From assembly GCA_963678705.1 (NCBI GenBank), contig OY783205.1, forward strand, positions 16,616,001-16,680,000: 64,000 bases of DNA. The letters are read 5' to 3'. The notes under the pieces were generated by a model, which had not been told where the DNA came from, did no database searches, and saw only the letters and a list, made by a program, of their open reading frames with translations. The translations under genes and the position numbers were made by a program. Of this stretch, positions 10,013-21,697 are shown in pieces (position 1 is the stretch's first letter; the number at the start of each line of letters is the position of its first letter). This DNA is from Panorpa germanica (Eukaryota; Arthropoda; Insecta; Mecoptera; Panorpidae).

Positions 10013-10744
10013 AAATGGGTTATAATTATTTTGGTTGGGATACCATGATTTACTTTGAGATGTTTGTTGTGGTGGATTATAATTATTTTGAGGGTGGTAT
10101 GATGGTCTATATTGTGGTCTTTGGGGTGGAGGTCTCTGAGGGTAAAATTGTTTAGGTATATCACCCATCAGTTTCAGTTGTTGAATTCTATTTGTTTTTA
10201 GAGTGTCTTCTCTCATGATTATTTTTAGAATCTCCTCCATTTTTGTAATATTCTGAACTCTGAGTTGTGATCCTAATGGTTCATTAAGACCAGTCAAAAA
10301 GGCTTCTAGTGTTAAGTTATCATACAATTTTAATTTATGAGTCTTCACTAGGGGGTCTAATCCTCCAATTTGTGCTACATTATATAAATCATTTCTGATT
10401 TTGTTGCATTTGTCGTAAAAGATCATTGCAGTATCTCCTCTTTGCCGGAGTAACATCAGTTCTCTTGTTAATGTCGTTTCCGATTTGTTTTCATTGTAGT
10501 TCGATATTAGTATAGCTCTTAAGTCATCCCAAGTATGGGTGTTTCTATACTCTATTAATGCGTTTGCTTTTCCAACAATTTTACTTTTTATTGCAAGTAA
10601 TAGTAACGCGTTGTCTGCAGCGTTTGCAGGAATATCCGGTAAAGCAAATTTCTTAATCACGTTATCACAACTTTGTAAGAACGTTGATAGTGAATTGTCA
10701 CCGTTGAATTCTTTAATGTACGATATAAATGTGTTATACGCCAT
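10010..10744 (-). CDS. gag: Gypsy gag, N-terminal and capsid part
   Basis: 244 codons from ATG at 10744 to a TAA at 10010-10012. The body (TFLQSCDNVIKKF, then LTRELMLLRQRGDTAM, then LEAFLTGL) is the retrotransposon gag/capsid pattern. It ends in a Pro/Gln/Asn/Tyr-rich basic tail suited to RNA binding. The leader from the primer site to this ATG is about 330 bp. The stop codon context is TTT TAA C. Because the acidic gag tail continues in the next frame, this stop is either a one-base indel or a recoding site. Confidence 0.8.
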   Translation of the reverse strand: MAYNTFISYIKEFNGDNSLSTFLQSCDNVIKKFALPDIPANAADNALLLLAIKSKIVGKANALIEYRNTHTWDDLRAILISNYNENKSETTLTRELMLLRQRGDTAMIFYDKCNKIRNDLYNVAQIGGLDPLVKTHKLKLYDNLTLEAFLTGLNEPLGSQLRVQNITKMEEILKIIMREDTLKTNRIQQLKLMGDIPKQFYPQRPPPQRPQYRPSYHPQNNYNPPQQTSQSKSWYPNQNNYNPF

Positions 10745-11072
10745 TATAATGTATATTTTTTCTCAATATTCTTATATTTATGTATTATTTAATTATCAGA
10801 GGGAATAATAAAAGAAGGGATACTTGAAAATGGTACTCACATTGAGATCATTACAGCCAGTTCTAGAAGCATGATGATTCCAAGTCGTCTAGTTGTATGT
10901 CTTGTGCTCCCGTGTTCCTTTTTTATTATTTCACTCACTCACTTATTTATTTATTTTCACTTTAACTATTTATTAAGTTTAACTGTATTATTGTGTAGGT
11001 TTTTTCGAATTATTAAGTTAATCCATTAAAATGGAAAAATTTACAGCGATTTGTAATTTCTTAATATCCGTA

Positions 11073-11083
11073 CGACTGCGCCA
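11073..11083 (-). other. Primer binding site for tRNA-Ser
   Basis: TGGCGCAGTCG on the sense strand, immediately inside the 5' LTR. It is complementary to the 3' end of insect tRNA-Ser (acceptor stem plus CCA), the primer used by the 17.6/297 group. It shares one base with the LTR end. Confidence 0.85.
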
Positions 11084-11319
11084 ATTAACTTTTGATTTAC
11101 TGAAGTTAATAAAAAAAACAATTTAATTAACTTTAAACAATTATTTTATTGATATATTTATTACAAGACCTTCTGGCAATTCAGAGGTTGGAGTAAGACT
11201 GGTGGTCCGAGATTACATGGTTACTTATATACTAACTTAATTGTAATTCTATCCCAGGATGTTTAGATTAGATAAGGGGATATGTTGGGTGGCCTTTAGA
11301 GCTGGCACGCGTGGTAACA
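11083..11319 (-). repeat. 5' LTR of the gypsy element
   Basis: Identical to the 3' LTR over 237 bp. It would carry the promoter for the genomic RNA; a TATATAA motif lies near 11224-11230 on the minus strand. The 4-bp duplication GTAG follows at 11320. Confidence 0.93.
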
Positions 11320-11604
11320 GTAGCTGTCAAACAATGTATCACGCACCGGCGCCTACTACTTAAAACACCGGTCTACTTAAAATATTGGTTTGTATATATG
11401 CTATGTATCAGAGTAGGCGCTGTATGTGAAAAAAGATTTTCCCGCTTTTCTGTTGAAAATTTTCCTGAATTCCTGAATTTTCTTAGCTATAAACCTCACG
11501 GAGCCTGAGACCTTTCCAACGAATGCAAAACCGTGGAAATCGGTTCGTGCGTTCTGGAGTTATAACGTCAGGAAGGAAAACCCGACTTATTTTTATATAG
11601 TAGA

Positions 11605-12009
11605 TATAAATATAAAAATTATTATTGCGCGGAAGACCGGCGCTGTCGAAAATCAAATTGGTACGCATGCCCAGTAACGAATTCTTAAAATGGCAGATAG
11701 ATTTGCTTAGTCTGGCATCGAATAGGTCTCGTTCTATTTTTTGACGCTGGTTTTTATCACCGTTAATAGTTTTTAAATATTTATTTTAGACAATTTGTGG
11801 ATAAAAATAATAATTATTAATTATGTTATATGTGGACATAAATGTATTTAATTATATAAATAATAATTTGCTGGTAATTTTTTAATTCTCTTCTTAAAAA
11901 CATGCTTCAAATAATATTACACAAATGCAAGAGTAAAGGACCGAATAATTTGGGTACAACTTTTCTTCGAACGATTTACGATCGGCGCCGGTGATGAAAA
12001 TTTATTATT
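11605..12009. other. Intergenic stretch without recognisable gene
   Basis: Flanks the 5' end of Helitron copy 1. No reading frame with recognisable protein similarity and no terminal repeats seen. Confidence 0.5.
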
Positions 12010-12643
12010 TTTTCTTTATTGTTTTAATAGAAAATGAAGAACAAATGATCTTTGTTATTAAAATATCCGCTAATGAAAAATACGATAATATTTTGTTATA
12101 ACATAATTAGCGGAAATATGGAATAACCAAATTCAGGCTCAAAATTTGGCTTAAATATTATTTATTTACAGATTTTTTACTGTTAACTTACTTTGGCGGT
12201 CTGCGTCAGTGTCCATTCAAATATATTAATAGTAACACAAAGTAAACAAACAAATTAATGTTATTGATCATATTATACATATAATCCAATCCAAATAGAA
12301 ACAAGTAATAAATATCTAAATATAATGGAAATCAGTATATGAATCAGCATGTCTTTAGTATTGATGAAAAACTAAATTGGTTTTTATTTCCTTAATAGAA
12401 AATAAAGAACATAAGATCTTTCATATTAAAATATCTTCTAATGAAAAATACGATATTTTGTTATAACATAATTAGCGGAAATATGGAATAACCAAATTCA
12501 GGCTCAAAGTTTGGCTTAAATATTATTTATTTACAGATTTTTTACTGTTGACTTACTGGTGGTACAAGGTTCGTCTGTGTCCATTCAAATATATTAATAG
12601 TAACACAAAGTAAACAAACGAATTAATGTTATTGATCATATTA
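12010..12643. repeat. Direct repeat pair, about 260 bp each
   Basis: Copies at about 12010-12281 and 12385-12643, in the same orientation, share long near-identical blocks (for example CATAATTAGCGGAAATATGG and CCATTCAAATATATTAATAG). They differ mostly by small indels and a short variable segment near the middle. No target duplication or protein was found. The spacing and orientation fit a local tandem duplication of a noncoding element. Confidence 0.75.
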
Positions 12644-13670
12644 AACGTTTAACAGAGAAAAAAAAACAGGTAAGAAATTTCTCTTTAAAATGAGTGTATA
12701 CTTAGATCAAATTTATCTCGTGAATCGAATTACTCTTACTTACATATTGCGACTGTTTAAGAATTTAATGAGAAATAGTATATTAAAATTTGTTTTAATT
12801 ATTTAAATTGTGGCACCACTTATCAGAGCCGCATCTTACCCACTGAAAAACAATTTAAGAAATTGCAAATAAGTTTCTGAGATAACAATGTTATTATTCA
12901 GTTAAAAGTCCAAAGACAATTACTGGGTTTAAAAAAGAATTACTTCTTGGAAAAGTAAAAACAAAGAAGATTTGTCACTCTTTGTCTGAGGATGGTACGT
13001 ACTTCAGGAAGATACGTGTAGCTGTTGAGCGAAAGTATCAAGTATTACATACAGAATAACGGAAAGATGCAGAAATTCTCTATACAAGGATTTGTAAAGA
13101 AGTGTTTAAATTACATCCAGAATGTGTTCTTGCTCCAAATTTTTCATAAGTGAAGACCTGTTTTTCAGATACGACAGATTTCAGATACGATATCCTTGTG
13201 TTGAAATAAAGCATTTTCTTTAAAAAGCGTAAAAAGTTATTTAGATATTAAGGATATTAAAAGACTTTTATTGCAATCAAGAATCAAGTACACCAATTTA
13301 GCAATTTATTTGATTAATTTTCCGTTTTAATGCCATATTATCCACATATAAATTCTCCTCCTGGCTTTGTTACTAATCTATGGATTTTTGTATTTTGATA
13401 TTGTATAGAATTCTGTTCGTTACCATAGAATGTATTTCAATTACTTTTTTAAAACATTTAAAAAAATACAAAATGAAGCATTCTTACTTTCTACAAAAAT
13501 AACGTTTCATTAAAGTTTTAATCTTTAAGACAACTGTCACGCGGGCCAACGACCTTGAACTTTGAACTTACCGGCTATGCAATAAATTATTTATATTTTA
13601 TGTTACATCGTTATATTTATTAAGTTTTATATCGCAATAACAATGATACTGCCCAGAAAAGTTGGATATA
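12644..13670. other. Intergenic stretch without recognisable gene
   Basis: AT-rich. A short Lys-rich reading block around 12930-13150 with stops gives no recognisable family. Nothing else seen. Confidence 0.5.
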
Positions 13671-13678
13671 CATACTAT

Positions 13679-14374
13679 CAGAGATGTGCGTTTTTCAAAT
13701 ACATATACTCAAAATGCAAATACAAAATAGTAAATACCTATTTTCTATTTTGTATTTAAATATCTTTTAAGAGTATAGAATTTTATATTTTATTTGAAAA
13801 CTTTTACAAACCTATTTCTTATTTGGAAAATACAAAATACTTTTTTCATTTTTGTTACTTCAGAGTATTAATCAGTAAATATTATTTTTTAATTTAAAGT
13901 TAAAACCCCTCCAATATTAGCACCATCTATGATCTAAAAGTATCTACACAATTGTCTTAATACCCCCCATACTACCCCTACATGCGACATCCAACCTATA
14001 TATATTTTCATTCATAAGTTGAACATTATTTAGACATGAGTATTTTTTAAACATATTATGCGACATAAACATGCTACACTAATAAAACCCCTACTTTTGC
14101 TATTTTTTTAAATTCTAGGTAGTATTTTTATGAAACAAAACTGTTTCAAAACAAAGTCGATCTTTATCAACGAGAATTCTCATAATTATTAGAAAAAAAT
14201 AACATTTATATTAATAACATAAAGAGTATTCTATTTTCTCAAAAGTATTTTTAAAATACGTATTTTGTATTTAAATACTAACATGAAATTTATTTTGTAT
14301 TTGAAATAGAAAAATAACGAGGTATTTGCATTTTGTATTTAAATGCTTTTGAAAAGCATTTGTGCACATCTCTG
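13679..14374. mobile_element. Non-autonomous hAT element (MITE), 696 bp
   Basis: Both ends read CAGAGATGTGC from outside in. The inverted repeats extend inward as imperfect ATTTTGTATTT-rich sequence. The element is flanked by a perfect 8-bp target duplication CATACTAT (13671-13678 and 14375-14382), the hAT hallmark. It has no coding capacity. Its centre contains a segment (GCACCATCTATGAT with flanks) that is also found, inverted, in the dispersed repeat at 19.5 and 53.0 kb. Confidence 0.9.
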
Positions 14375-14382
14375 CATACTAT

Positions 14383-15603
14383 ATTCAAGATACACATTAC
14401 ATGGTATATTGCATATGCTATGTATATGCTGTTGTGATGTAGTTTGCACTGAATTCAATAATAACACAGTTCCATTCCTTACTTAAGCGTCCCCTTTCCA
14501 TAATTTAGTGACGGAGCTGCCCTTCTATTTTTACTTCCCATTATGCTGATTATTATCGTACGCTGACTCTGATTTACACAATTTCGAAACTACGACGTTA
14601 AAACGGCATTGCAGTGAAACGGCAATTAGCGTTACACACTCCGGACCATTGCTAACAATCAAACTATTTATACATGTCAAACACTGGGCACTTCAGGCAC
14701 AGTACAGTACGTAAATAACTAATTGCCTATGAAAATGTCTTACCATCTGTGCATTGAAGACGTAGTGAAGTAGTGGAAATGGTAATCACGAGAAGGGATG
14801 AAAAAACAAATTGACTTTAATACATGATTTTTCTAGTTCCAGATAGAAAATTATCTTGCAGTACAAGTTTCACTCTTGATAGCTTGCTACAAATTAGATT
14901 CAAGGATCAATTTCTGCTTCTCTTTCATAAATTATTTAACGGAGCAAATTTTACACTTACTAGTTTACTACAAGCCAACTGTGATACATTTTCTACCTGG
15001 GTTTTGTATTTTTTATAAATTTTCAGATTAGTTATAAAATTTTAAATTATTTTATTTGTTTTATATTGAAGCAGTGAAACAAAGTCTGTGGCGCAGTTTT
15101 AGAATATATAGAGTTGTACAAGTCTATGAATGAAATCGAAAACACCGCCCATACCAAAATGGATTCGAGCGTCCACAGTGAAGATATTGTCCGAATCGAG
15201 TTAAATGGTGGGATTTTACTATTGGGAAACACTAAAAGTAAAATGAAGTGCAACAAACAAATATTATTTCAAATGCAAAGGGTTCACTCATTTTACTTTA
15301 AACCTACCAATTACATCAATTAATTTCTGTATTAAAAAATGCACAAAGTTAAGCTTCTAATTTCTTAAAATTTTTAAAAATTGACAGTTATTTGGTATAT
15401 ATATTTTTATTAGAAAATGTACCTTTTCTTATTAGCTAATGATTAAAAACCAATAATGTTATTATTTATAAATTTTATTATATTATAAGTAGCGATGGTA
15501 AACAGCTGTTATTGCACATTAATAACATTTACACTTTTACAATGAACAAACGCAAACTTCTCCAAATTATTGTACATAATATTTGCGTGTTATGTTTAAA
15601 GAA
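14383..15603. other. Intergenic stretch downstream of F-box copy A
   Basis: Short open frames near 14824 and 15114 show no family similarity and look accidental. The segment near 15480-15600 has an inverted counterpart just after F-box copy B (about 32346-32420), so the inverted duplication includes the 3' flank. Confidence 0.5.
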
Positions 15604-17788
15604 TTAAAAAATTTTATCATGATGATATGTTTCATTTAAATAAATTTCGTTGTCTATGAAATCTCTTAGCTGCAGTAAACGAGGTAACCTTGGCATTCGA
15701 AGAATCTGAAAAACAAATTTTATTAGAATATTATAAAGTTGAAATGACAAAAATGTGTAAATACATGTAGTTGCAGAATGCAGTTGTAATATCTCTGGTG
15801 AGTGTTCCCAACTAAAGAAATATAATTTCTTTACATAATCTTACATAAAATTCTTTATTAATTTATGTCGAAAAATATTTTTTATTATGTATCCTTACAT
15901 ATTATTAAGCAAAAAATATTATGTAATAGGTAAACTTTTTTATGATAAATGAACCGCAAAAATATGTTACTGTAACTAGTAACTATATTACAAGATTAAC
16001 ATATTCTATCACGCCATCTCTGCACCGATTTAAACTGGGTTACATAAAACCAAATCGTTTAAAATATCTGCTTAATTTGTACATACCCCTTTCAGTTGTT
16101 GAAAATAAAATGGAAAAGTCACTGTTAAAATCTGCTTCCGGTCAGTCTGTTGATTGATTTTATCCACTATTCTTTCAACCATCTGAGTAAAATCGTCATT
16201 GGCGTATTCAAATTCATCGTCCACGAATTCAATAAACTGTGAACAAACAAAACACATGAAAAGAATAATAAATACGCTTAAGTAACACTTAAAATATTTA
16301 AACAAGCTGTTGTTGGCTTATAGCGTAAAAACAGTTTTAAATTGAAACATTCAATAAAGCTTTAATATATCCAATTTGAAAAATAGGAATCTACCCAATT
16401 AAATTTTAATTTGTTGACGAAAGAAATTAGTCAGTGTTGATACTTACTCTTAGTGTGTCATTCACCAGCAGCGGTAATGAAAAGCTTTGTTCAATAACTG
16501 CACAATGTCCAATTCTAACCATTTCCAAAGTTTTGCATCCACTTAAAATGGTCAGACAGTCTGCGTTAAATAATTTACCCGCATAAAATATACTAAATTT
16601 CTTTAATTTTGGTAATTTAACAAGATGATCTACTCCTTCTTTTGAAAGATTTGTCGGTTCGAATAAATCAATATCTTTTAAATTTAGACAATTTTCGGAA
16701 ATCACTTTTAATACGTTGTCAATTTCTATAGCCGGTACATGCAATCCAAGAGTTGTTAGTTTTGTTAATTCTCTTAGTGACTGAAATGACATCGATTGAA
16801 ACACAGGAAGCGTAAGTGTCCTTAAGTTAGGTAATAGTTCCACTAAGCTTCTAACCAAGTTGTATTCAAGTTCGTGAGTAAATGTTACATCCTCACATAT
16901 CTGCAAGGAATCCAGGTTTAAGATTTTCAAACGCTCAAATAAGATATTATCACTAAATAGAAAGTTTCCTTTGAGACTAAGTTTTTTCAATTTTAGAGGC
17001 AAATATCTCAAGAAGTGACTACTTGGTTCCACAACCAACAATTTAACATGTAACTCGACAAGTTGAGGATTATTTTGTAATAATATTTGTAACATTGAGT
17101 CATCTGTCAACTCAATATGCAGTGATTTGAAACTGGTGTGTCTACTTAATATTCGCATCTGGTCTAGATCTAATTTGGTGTCTAAATACAGTGATTCCAA
17201 CTGCCAATTTTTCATGCACCTTAAAAGTATGTTAAGATTTAGTTGTCTGAATCCAATCAATGTTAGTGACTTAATTGACTTTCGTAATTTCTTAAAACAC
17301 ATTCCATTAATAGGTGTATAATTAAAATCACGAATGGTCACTTCCCGAAGCCCGCGATTGCTTTGAAATAACTGTCCCAACACATTATCATCAACTTTTC
17401 CGCAGGTAATTGAAAGTGACTTCAACGTGGTCAGACTGCTTAATGCTACCACATCTTCTTTTATCAATGGTATCGCCGGTATGTTTAAAACCTCTATTCG
17501 ACGGCAATGTGTGCTGATGGAAATAGGAAGTTCTTCAAACTCTTCTAAATATCGCTTTCTAGTTAACTTGAGAGTCCGTAAATTCTTAATCAATGATAAA
17601 TCAATTGTAGAGATTTGGTTATCTAGAAATTCGTCAACATCGAGCACTCGGAGCCTCTGCCAATGTGAATCCACAGGTTCGAATTGCCCACGAAACACTG
17701 TAATAAAATTAAGTACGTCGTTGTACTGTAGATATGACAGTATTGGCAACACACTATAAGTATCTAAAGTTTCCATGGACGTTTCCAT
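15604..17788 (-). CDS. F-box/leucine-rich-repeat protein, copy A (three exons)
   Basis: Exons 17788-16448, 16236-16087 and 15705-15604, all phase 0, with consensus borders (GTAAGT donor, TTTGTTCACAG acceptor, GTATGT donor, TTTTTCAG acceptor). The model gives 530 residues with no internal stop. Residues 8-40 (SVLPILSYLQYNDVLNF) look like an F-box. Residues 50-445 are a series of irregular leucine-rich repeats (LRVLDVDEF, LKSLSI, LESLYLD, LKKLSLKGN, LRTLTLP, LTTLGL, LKDIDLF). By family analogy it would be a substrate adaptor of an SCF ubiquitin ligase. The start is the first of two nearby ATGs. Copies B and C are its paralogues; only this one is open throughout. I cannot give an orthologue name. 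Confidence 0.75.
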
Positions 17789-19310
17789 GACGATTGCGTT
17801 GATGAGATATTGATTACACCTATAAAAATGTAAATGTGAATTTAAAATTAAATTTGTCGCTAGAAAAGTCGTAACAGAACAGTTAGCTTATGTACTACAT
17901 TTTAAAAATTGCCGGAGTGGAGTGGCCCTTTTATTGTTTAATTTTGATTGTCATTACAGCAATAGTTATCTGAACGTGAAATTAATTGTTTTATTAATTA
18001 TAATATAATATATTAATAGTTTTAAAATTATATTATAATTTATAACCCTACTTTGTTTTTTGCCACTTTCAGTGATAGAACTGTTTATTTTCATGTGCTT
18101 AAATTGCTTTAAGAGCGCAATACGATAGGCCTTTCTTATTTTAATCACACAAAGATCGTAGTTATTGCGTTTATGTTTGTCAGAGGTTTCACAATACGTA
18201 CCATGTGACGATAAGTCTTCCTTTAACGCAGCGCTCTTAATTTCTAACTTATTTAGTGCCGACAGGATGCAATAATTGAATAGAGAGTGAAGCGAATGGG
18301 GTTTAATATGGCAGTTTTGAGAAATGTTTAAGTGCAGTTATAAATTGAATTTAAATAGGGTATTTATTAAGGGTTGCTTCCTGATCCCTTAAGTTTAATA
18401 AAAATGGAGCCCTCCGGTCAAAGGATTGTGTTGAGGTATTTATCGTCTGGTACTTAAGGAGAGACGGTGGTCTATAGCTCGAAAGTTTAAAGTATTTTGA
18501 GGATTGTATTTCTATAATAAAATTAACGAAAAACGATATTTTTACTTTTTAGACTTATTATTAAACAAAAGTTTTAAAATCAAAAATATAGAGACCCTAA
18601 ATAAATTAGATACTGTCAAAACATTAGACCTGGGCGGCGTTGCCGATTTTGGCTCTTGTATTTATCTAAGAAATAAATACAAAGACTATTATTAATTAGT
18701 ATTAGTATAGTTATGGTCGGAACAAGAAAAAAAAAATAATTTCAAAATTTGACAAAATGGCGAGCTTTTGAAATTGGAATTCTATAAACGGTGTTTTTTT
18801 ACCAGTTGCTTAACGAAAAAAGATACCAAATTATTGAAATAAAAAAATGATTCTAGTTCCAACGATAGCTATTGATGTTGTAAATAACGTATTAAAGTTT
18901 ACGACAATTCCAATTCCATTCCAAAAAAAGTAATTTTGAATTAAATAAGATGATAGTTTTAAATATGCTATGGCTATAGATATATGCTAAAGCGGCTGTG
19001 GAAACGAAGCTATCGGCAATATTCTTTAAAAAAATTAAAATCACATTCTTAACAGACAATACTTTCGAAATATCAAAAAATAAAAAAATCGATTTTTTGA
19101 AAATTCTAGTCCCTCCTTAAATATGTCTAATATGTACGATGCGAAGTTGCGAGATTTTGTAAGGAAAGGATCAAGATGTATGATGGCATGTGGATATTAA
19201 ATTAAAGAAAGGATGTTGAATAAAATAAGCTGGACACGTACCTGATTGTCTAGATTGTAGACTCGGATGGCAGCAAGTTAGTCTTCAGTGTAACGTTTCT
19301 TTTTCTATAT
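17789..19310. other. Upstream region of F-box copy A; otherwise no gene
   Basis: The first 200 bp (17789-17990) are also present upstream of copy C (55390-55585), so they probably hold the promoter. Homology stops at about 17998. Beyond this I see only AT-rich sequence. Confidence 0.5.
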
Positions 19311-20290
19311 AATGTCGAAGAACCTGGTTTCACAATTATTATTTGTAGGTAGTTGAATTAGGTAAAGAAAGTATTTATGCATGTGCATTTGAGTAGGATT
19401 GAAAAGGTTTGTGTTTGTACGATCTCATTTGAATGTAGAAAATAATGAACTAGCTTAAGCCATAAACAGGTTTAGGTAAAGGAGAATCTGAATATCTTAG
19501 GGTGGGGGTAATAGTGCGGATAACTAACAGGTACATCTATTACTTCCACTCAGAAATATCAAAACAATTGTACTCTGCTTTTGAACCATAGATGGTGCTA
19601 ACGTTGATTTTGTCAATTGTATTGGGTTTGCAATACGCTTTTTTAAATGTGTTAGCAAAAGGCTGGTAAACTTCTTATCTTTGGTCAGATCTGTTAAAAG
19701 TTATTTATTATAAATTTTTTCAAATACCAAAATTTCAACATTTCAATTTCTGTTTTACCGCATATTTATTAGTCAAAGTTATGACGTCACTCATTTACTA
19801 CTGAAGGTTGTGATCTAATAAGCCAGTGGTGGTGAACCTATTTATGTGCACATTCCTGAAAATTACAAATATTATTTATCGGGTTGCCCTGCCGGACAGT
19901 TTTTAATTAGAAAAAATTGATAACAGAATAGGAGTTTCAGAATTTTAATTAGACAATTACAAAAATTATTATACAAAAACTAAACTAAACCTATATTATG
20001 CTTTTATACAAAATCCTTTTACCTTGTAGCTTCATAGTAACAATCTGTGGATGTACAAATAAATTTAAAAAGACGTGAATACGTAATAATAGTTTCCAAG
20101 ACGTACAAGAACAAGGGGACTAAGCAAAAATAGGAATATATTACCAGTATCAAAATTGACTAATTAAACATCATACTTATTCATTTGCAGAGAGATCAAA
20201 AAATTTAAAATCTAAATAAAAATTTAATATAATTTTGGAATTTTTCATCAACGCCGATTTTCACAATCACAATTCTCTTAAATTAGAACA
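19311..20290. repeat. Dispersed 1-kb repeat, copy 1
   Basis: Matches 52752-53745 in the same orientation over about 1 kb, beginning GTCGAAGAACCTGGTTTCAC. Inside it, at 19823, the sequence CAGTGGTGGTGAACCT looks like a hAT end, but the match to the other copy runs straight through this point. The repeat is therefore larger than the hAT end alone. It lies directly downstream of a decayed hAT transposase. Confidence 0.7.
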
Positions 20291-20429
20291 ATACTTTTGC
20301 TAATCGAAAAAAAAGTTTAAAAAAATATTTAAGTAAAAAAATTCTAATTGTTGGTAAATTATAACAGTCAATGGGATTTTTGTTGTTGTTTATTGGTAGA
20401 CAAATATTTAATGTCAGGATCATATTTTT

Positions 20430-21697
20430 ATACTTATAATAAAACACATGCTGCACTGGATTCTTCAGTCGTTTTATTTCTAAATTTGTTTTTTATACAA
20501 TTCAATTCAGAAAAAACTGATTCACACGCATATGTGAAAGAAAAAGTTGATAGAATAGCTATTTCCAGTTTCTTGAAAGAACTAAATATTGCAGGAATGG
20601 CATTTCTTGTTTTTGATAATTCTTCTTCCGTATTCTGATAGTCAATAATCGATTCTTTTCAATAGTTTCCAGTTCATTTCTTAAATCGACAAACTTTTGT
20701 TTCCATATGGAATTGGATTGAAATCAATCAATTGCATATCAACATCTAAATTGAGCCACTCAATAATCTTTATATTAAGTTTATCTTTCGATATCGTGTC
20801 TGGGAACATAATGAATTTTGATGTTTCTGCACATGTTTTGAATTCTTTAAACCTTAAAGTAAATTCGTTCATTAGAGGCTGAATAATTTTAGAAATTTTT
20901 TTTGTTGATTTAGTCATTTTTTTATGGAAATCTAAATTTGCAAAGAGTTAACTTGTGTATGGAAAATATTTATATAAGTTTGATATAATGTCACGATTAA
21001 AAATTTCCAATTTAGTTTCGAAAGCTTATTAATAACAAATATTATAATAATTGTCTTAGTACCACCTTGCAGTTTCATTTTTAATTCATTTAAGTGCGAG
21101 CTCAGGTCGATAAAGAACATGAGTCTTGAAATCCATTCATTGTCCATTAATTGGTTATATTTTTCAATTAATTTCTCGTTATTCAAAAGAAGTCTAATTT
21201 CATCTAAACAATCAACGAGTCTCTGAAGAACTCTTCCACAACTTAACCATCGGACGTTGTTGTACTTCAGTAAAACATCGTGTGCAGATATTAAATTGAC
21301 TAGTTGTGTAACAAGAATCATAATACCGTCCAGTGACTTTAAACCGGCCTTTGCAGACAAAGCCTGTTGGTGTATGATACAATGGAAACCCAGAATATAT
21401 TGCGGGCATTATCAGTCCTTACAGAAACAATTCTGCAAGGATCAATTTCTTTTTCATCCTATCTATTCCTTTTGTTGTTGTTGCTTATAATGTTAGACTA
21501 ACCATTTCTTCTTTGATATTATTTCCAACTGCGTAACGAATAAAAATTGCTAAACGGGCTAATCCAGTTATGACAATGCTCTCATCAAGACAGAGAGAAA
21601 ATATACCGGAAGAATTTATGCCCATTTTTTGCTGGAGACTTATATTTGTAGCCATTTCCAAGATTCTGTCTTTCACAGCGTTTCTAGCCAAACGCAT
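20430..21697 (-). pseudogene. hAT transposase remnant (ZBED5/FAM200-like)
   Basis: Four blocks in order on the minus strand. 21697-21485 corresponds to the region with the first catalytic Asp (FSLCLDES) and FIRYAVG. 21390-21050 has HCIIHQQALSAKAG, NVRWLSCGRVL and LSSHLNELKMKLQG. 20917-20681 has the RFKEFKTC region. 20640-20440 is the hATC dimerisation region (IAILSTFSFTYACESVF, KNKFRNKT). Frameshifts and a deletion lie between blocks. A possible left end is at 19823; the right end was not found. Inactive. Confidence 0.8.

Larger units (their letters stand above)
3790..11319 (-). mobile_element. Errantivirus-like Ty3/gypsy retrotransposon (gag, pol, env), 7.5 kb
   Basis: An endogenous LTR retroelement inserted in the leader of Helitron copy 1. 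It has two 237-bp LTRs that I find identical base for base, a 4-bp target duplication (GTAG), a primer site complementary to tRNA-Ser, and three coding regions in the order gag, pol, env. The third, env-like gene and the tRNA-Ser primer place it with the insect errantiviruses. The identical LTRs imply a recent insertion, yet gag and the integrase part of pol each carry one frame break, so this copy looks non-functional as read unless the breaks are sequence errors or recoding sites. Confidence 0.93.
631..11604 (-). mobile_element. Helitron copy 1 (autonomous-type, decayed, split by a gypsy element)
   Basis: The element reads 5' to 3' from 11604 down to about 631. Its 5' end (TCTACTATATAAAAATAAG on the minus strand, preceded by A) is at 11604 and matches the end of copy 2 near 51042. 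The leader continues to 11320, is interrupted by the gypsy element at 3790-11319, and resumes at 3789. It encodes a Helitron Rep and part of a PIF1-type helicase. The 3' end is missing: homology to copy 2 stops near 631, at the edge of a minisatellite, and no terminal hairpin or CTAG is present. Coding capacity is lost through an internal deletion with frame change and a Rep active-site substitution. Confidence 0.88.

Noticed and set aside
15047-15323. Overlapping 69-codon frames on both strands
   Set aside because: No similarity, no introns or promoter, and both strands open at once in AT-rich DNA. Likely chance.
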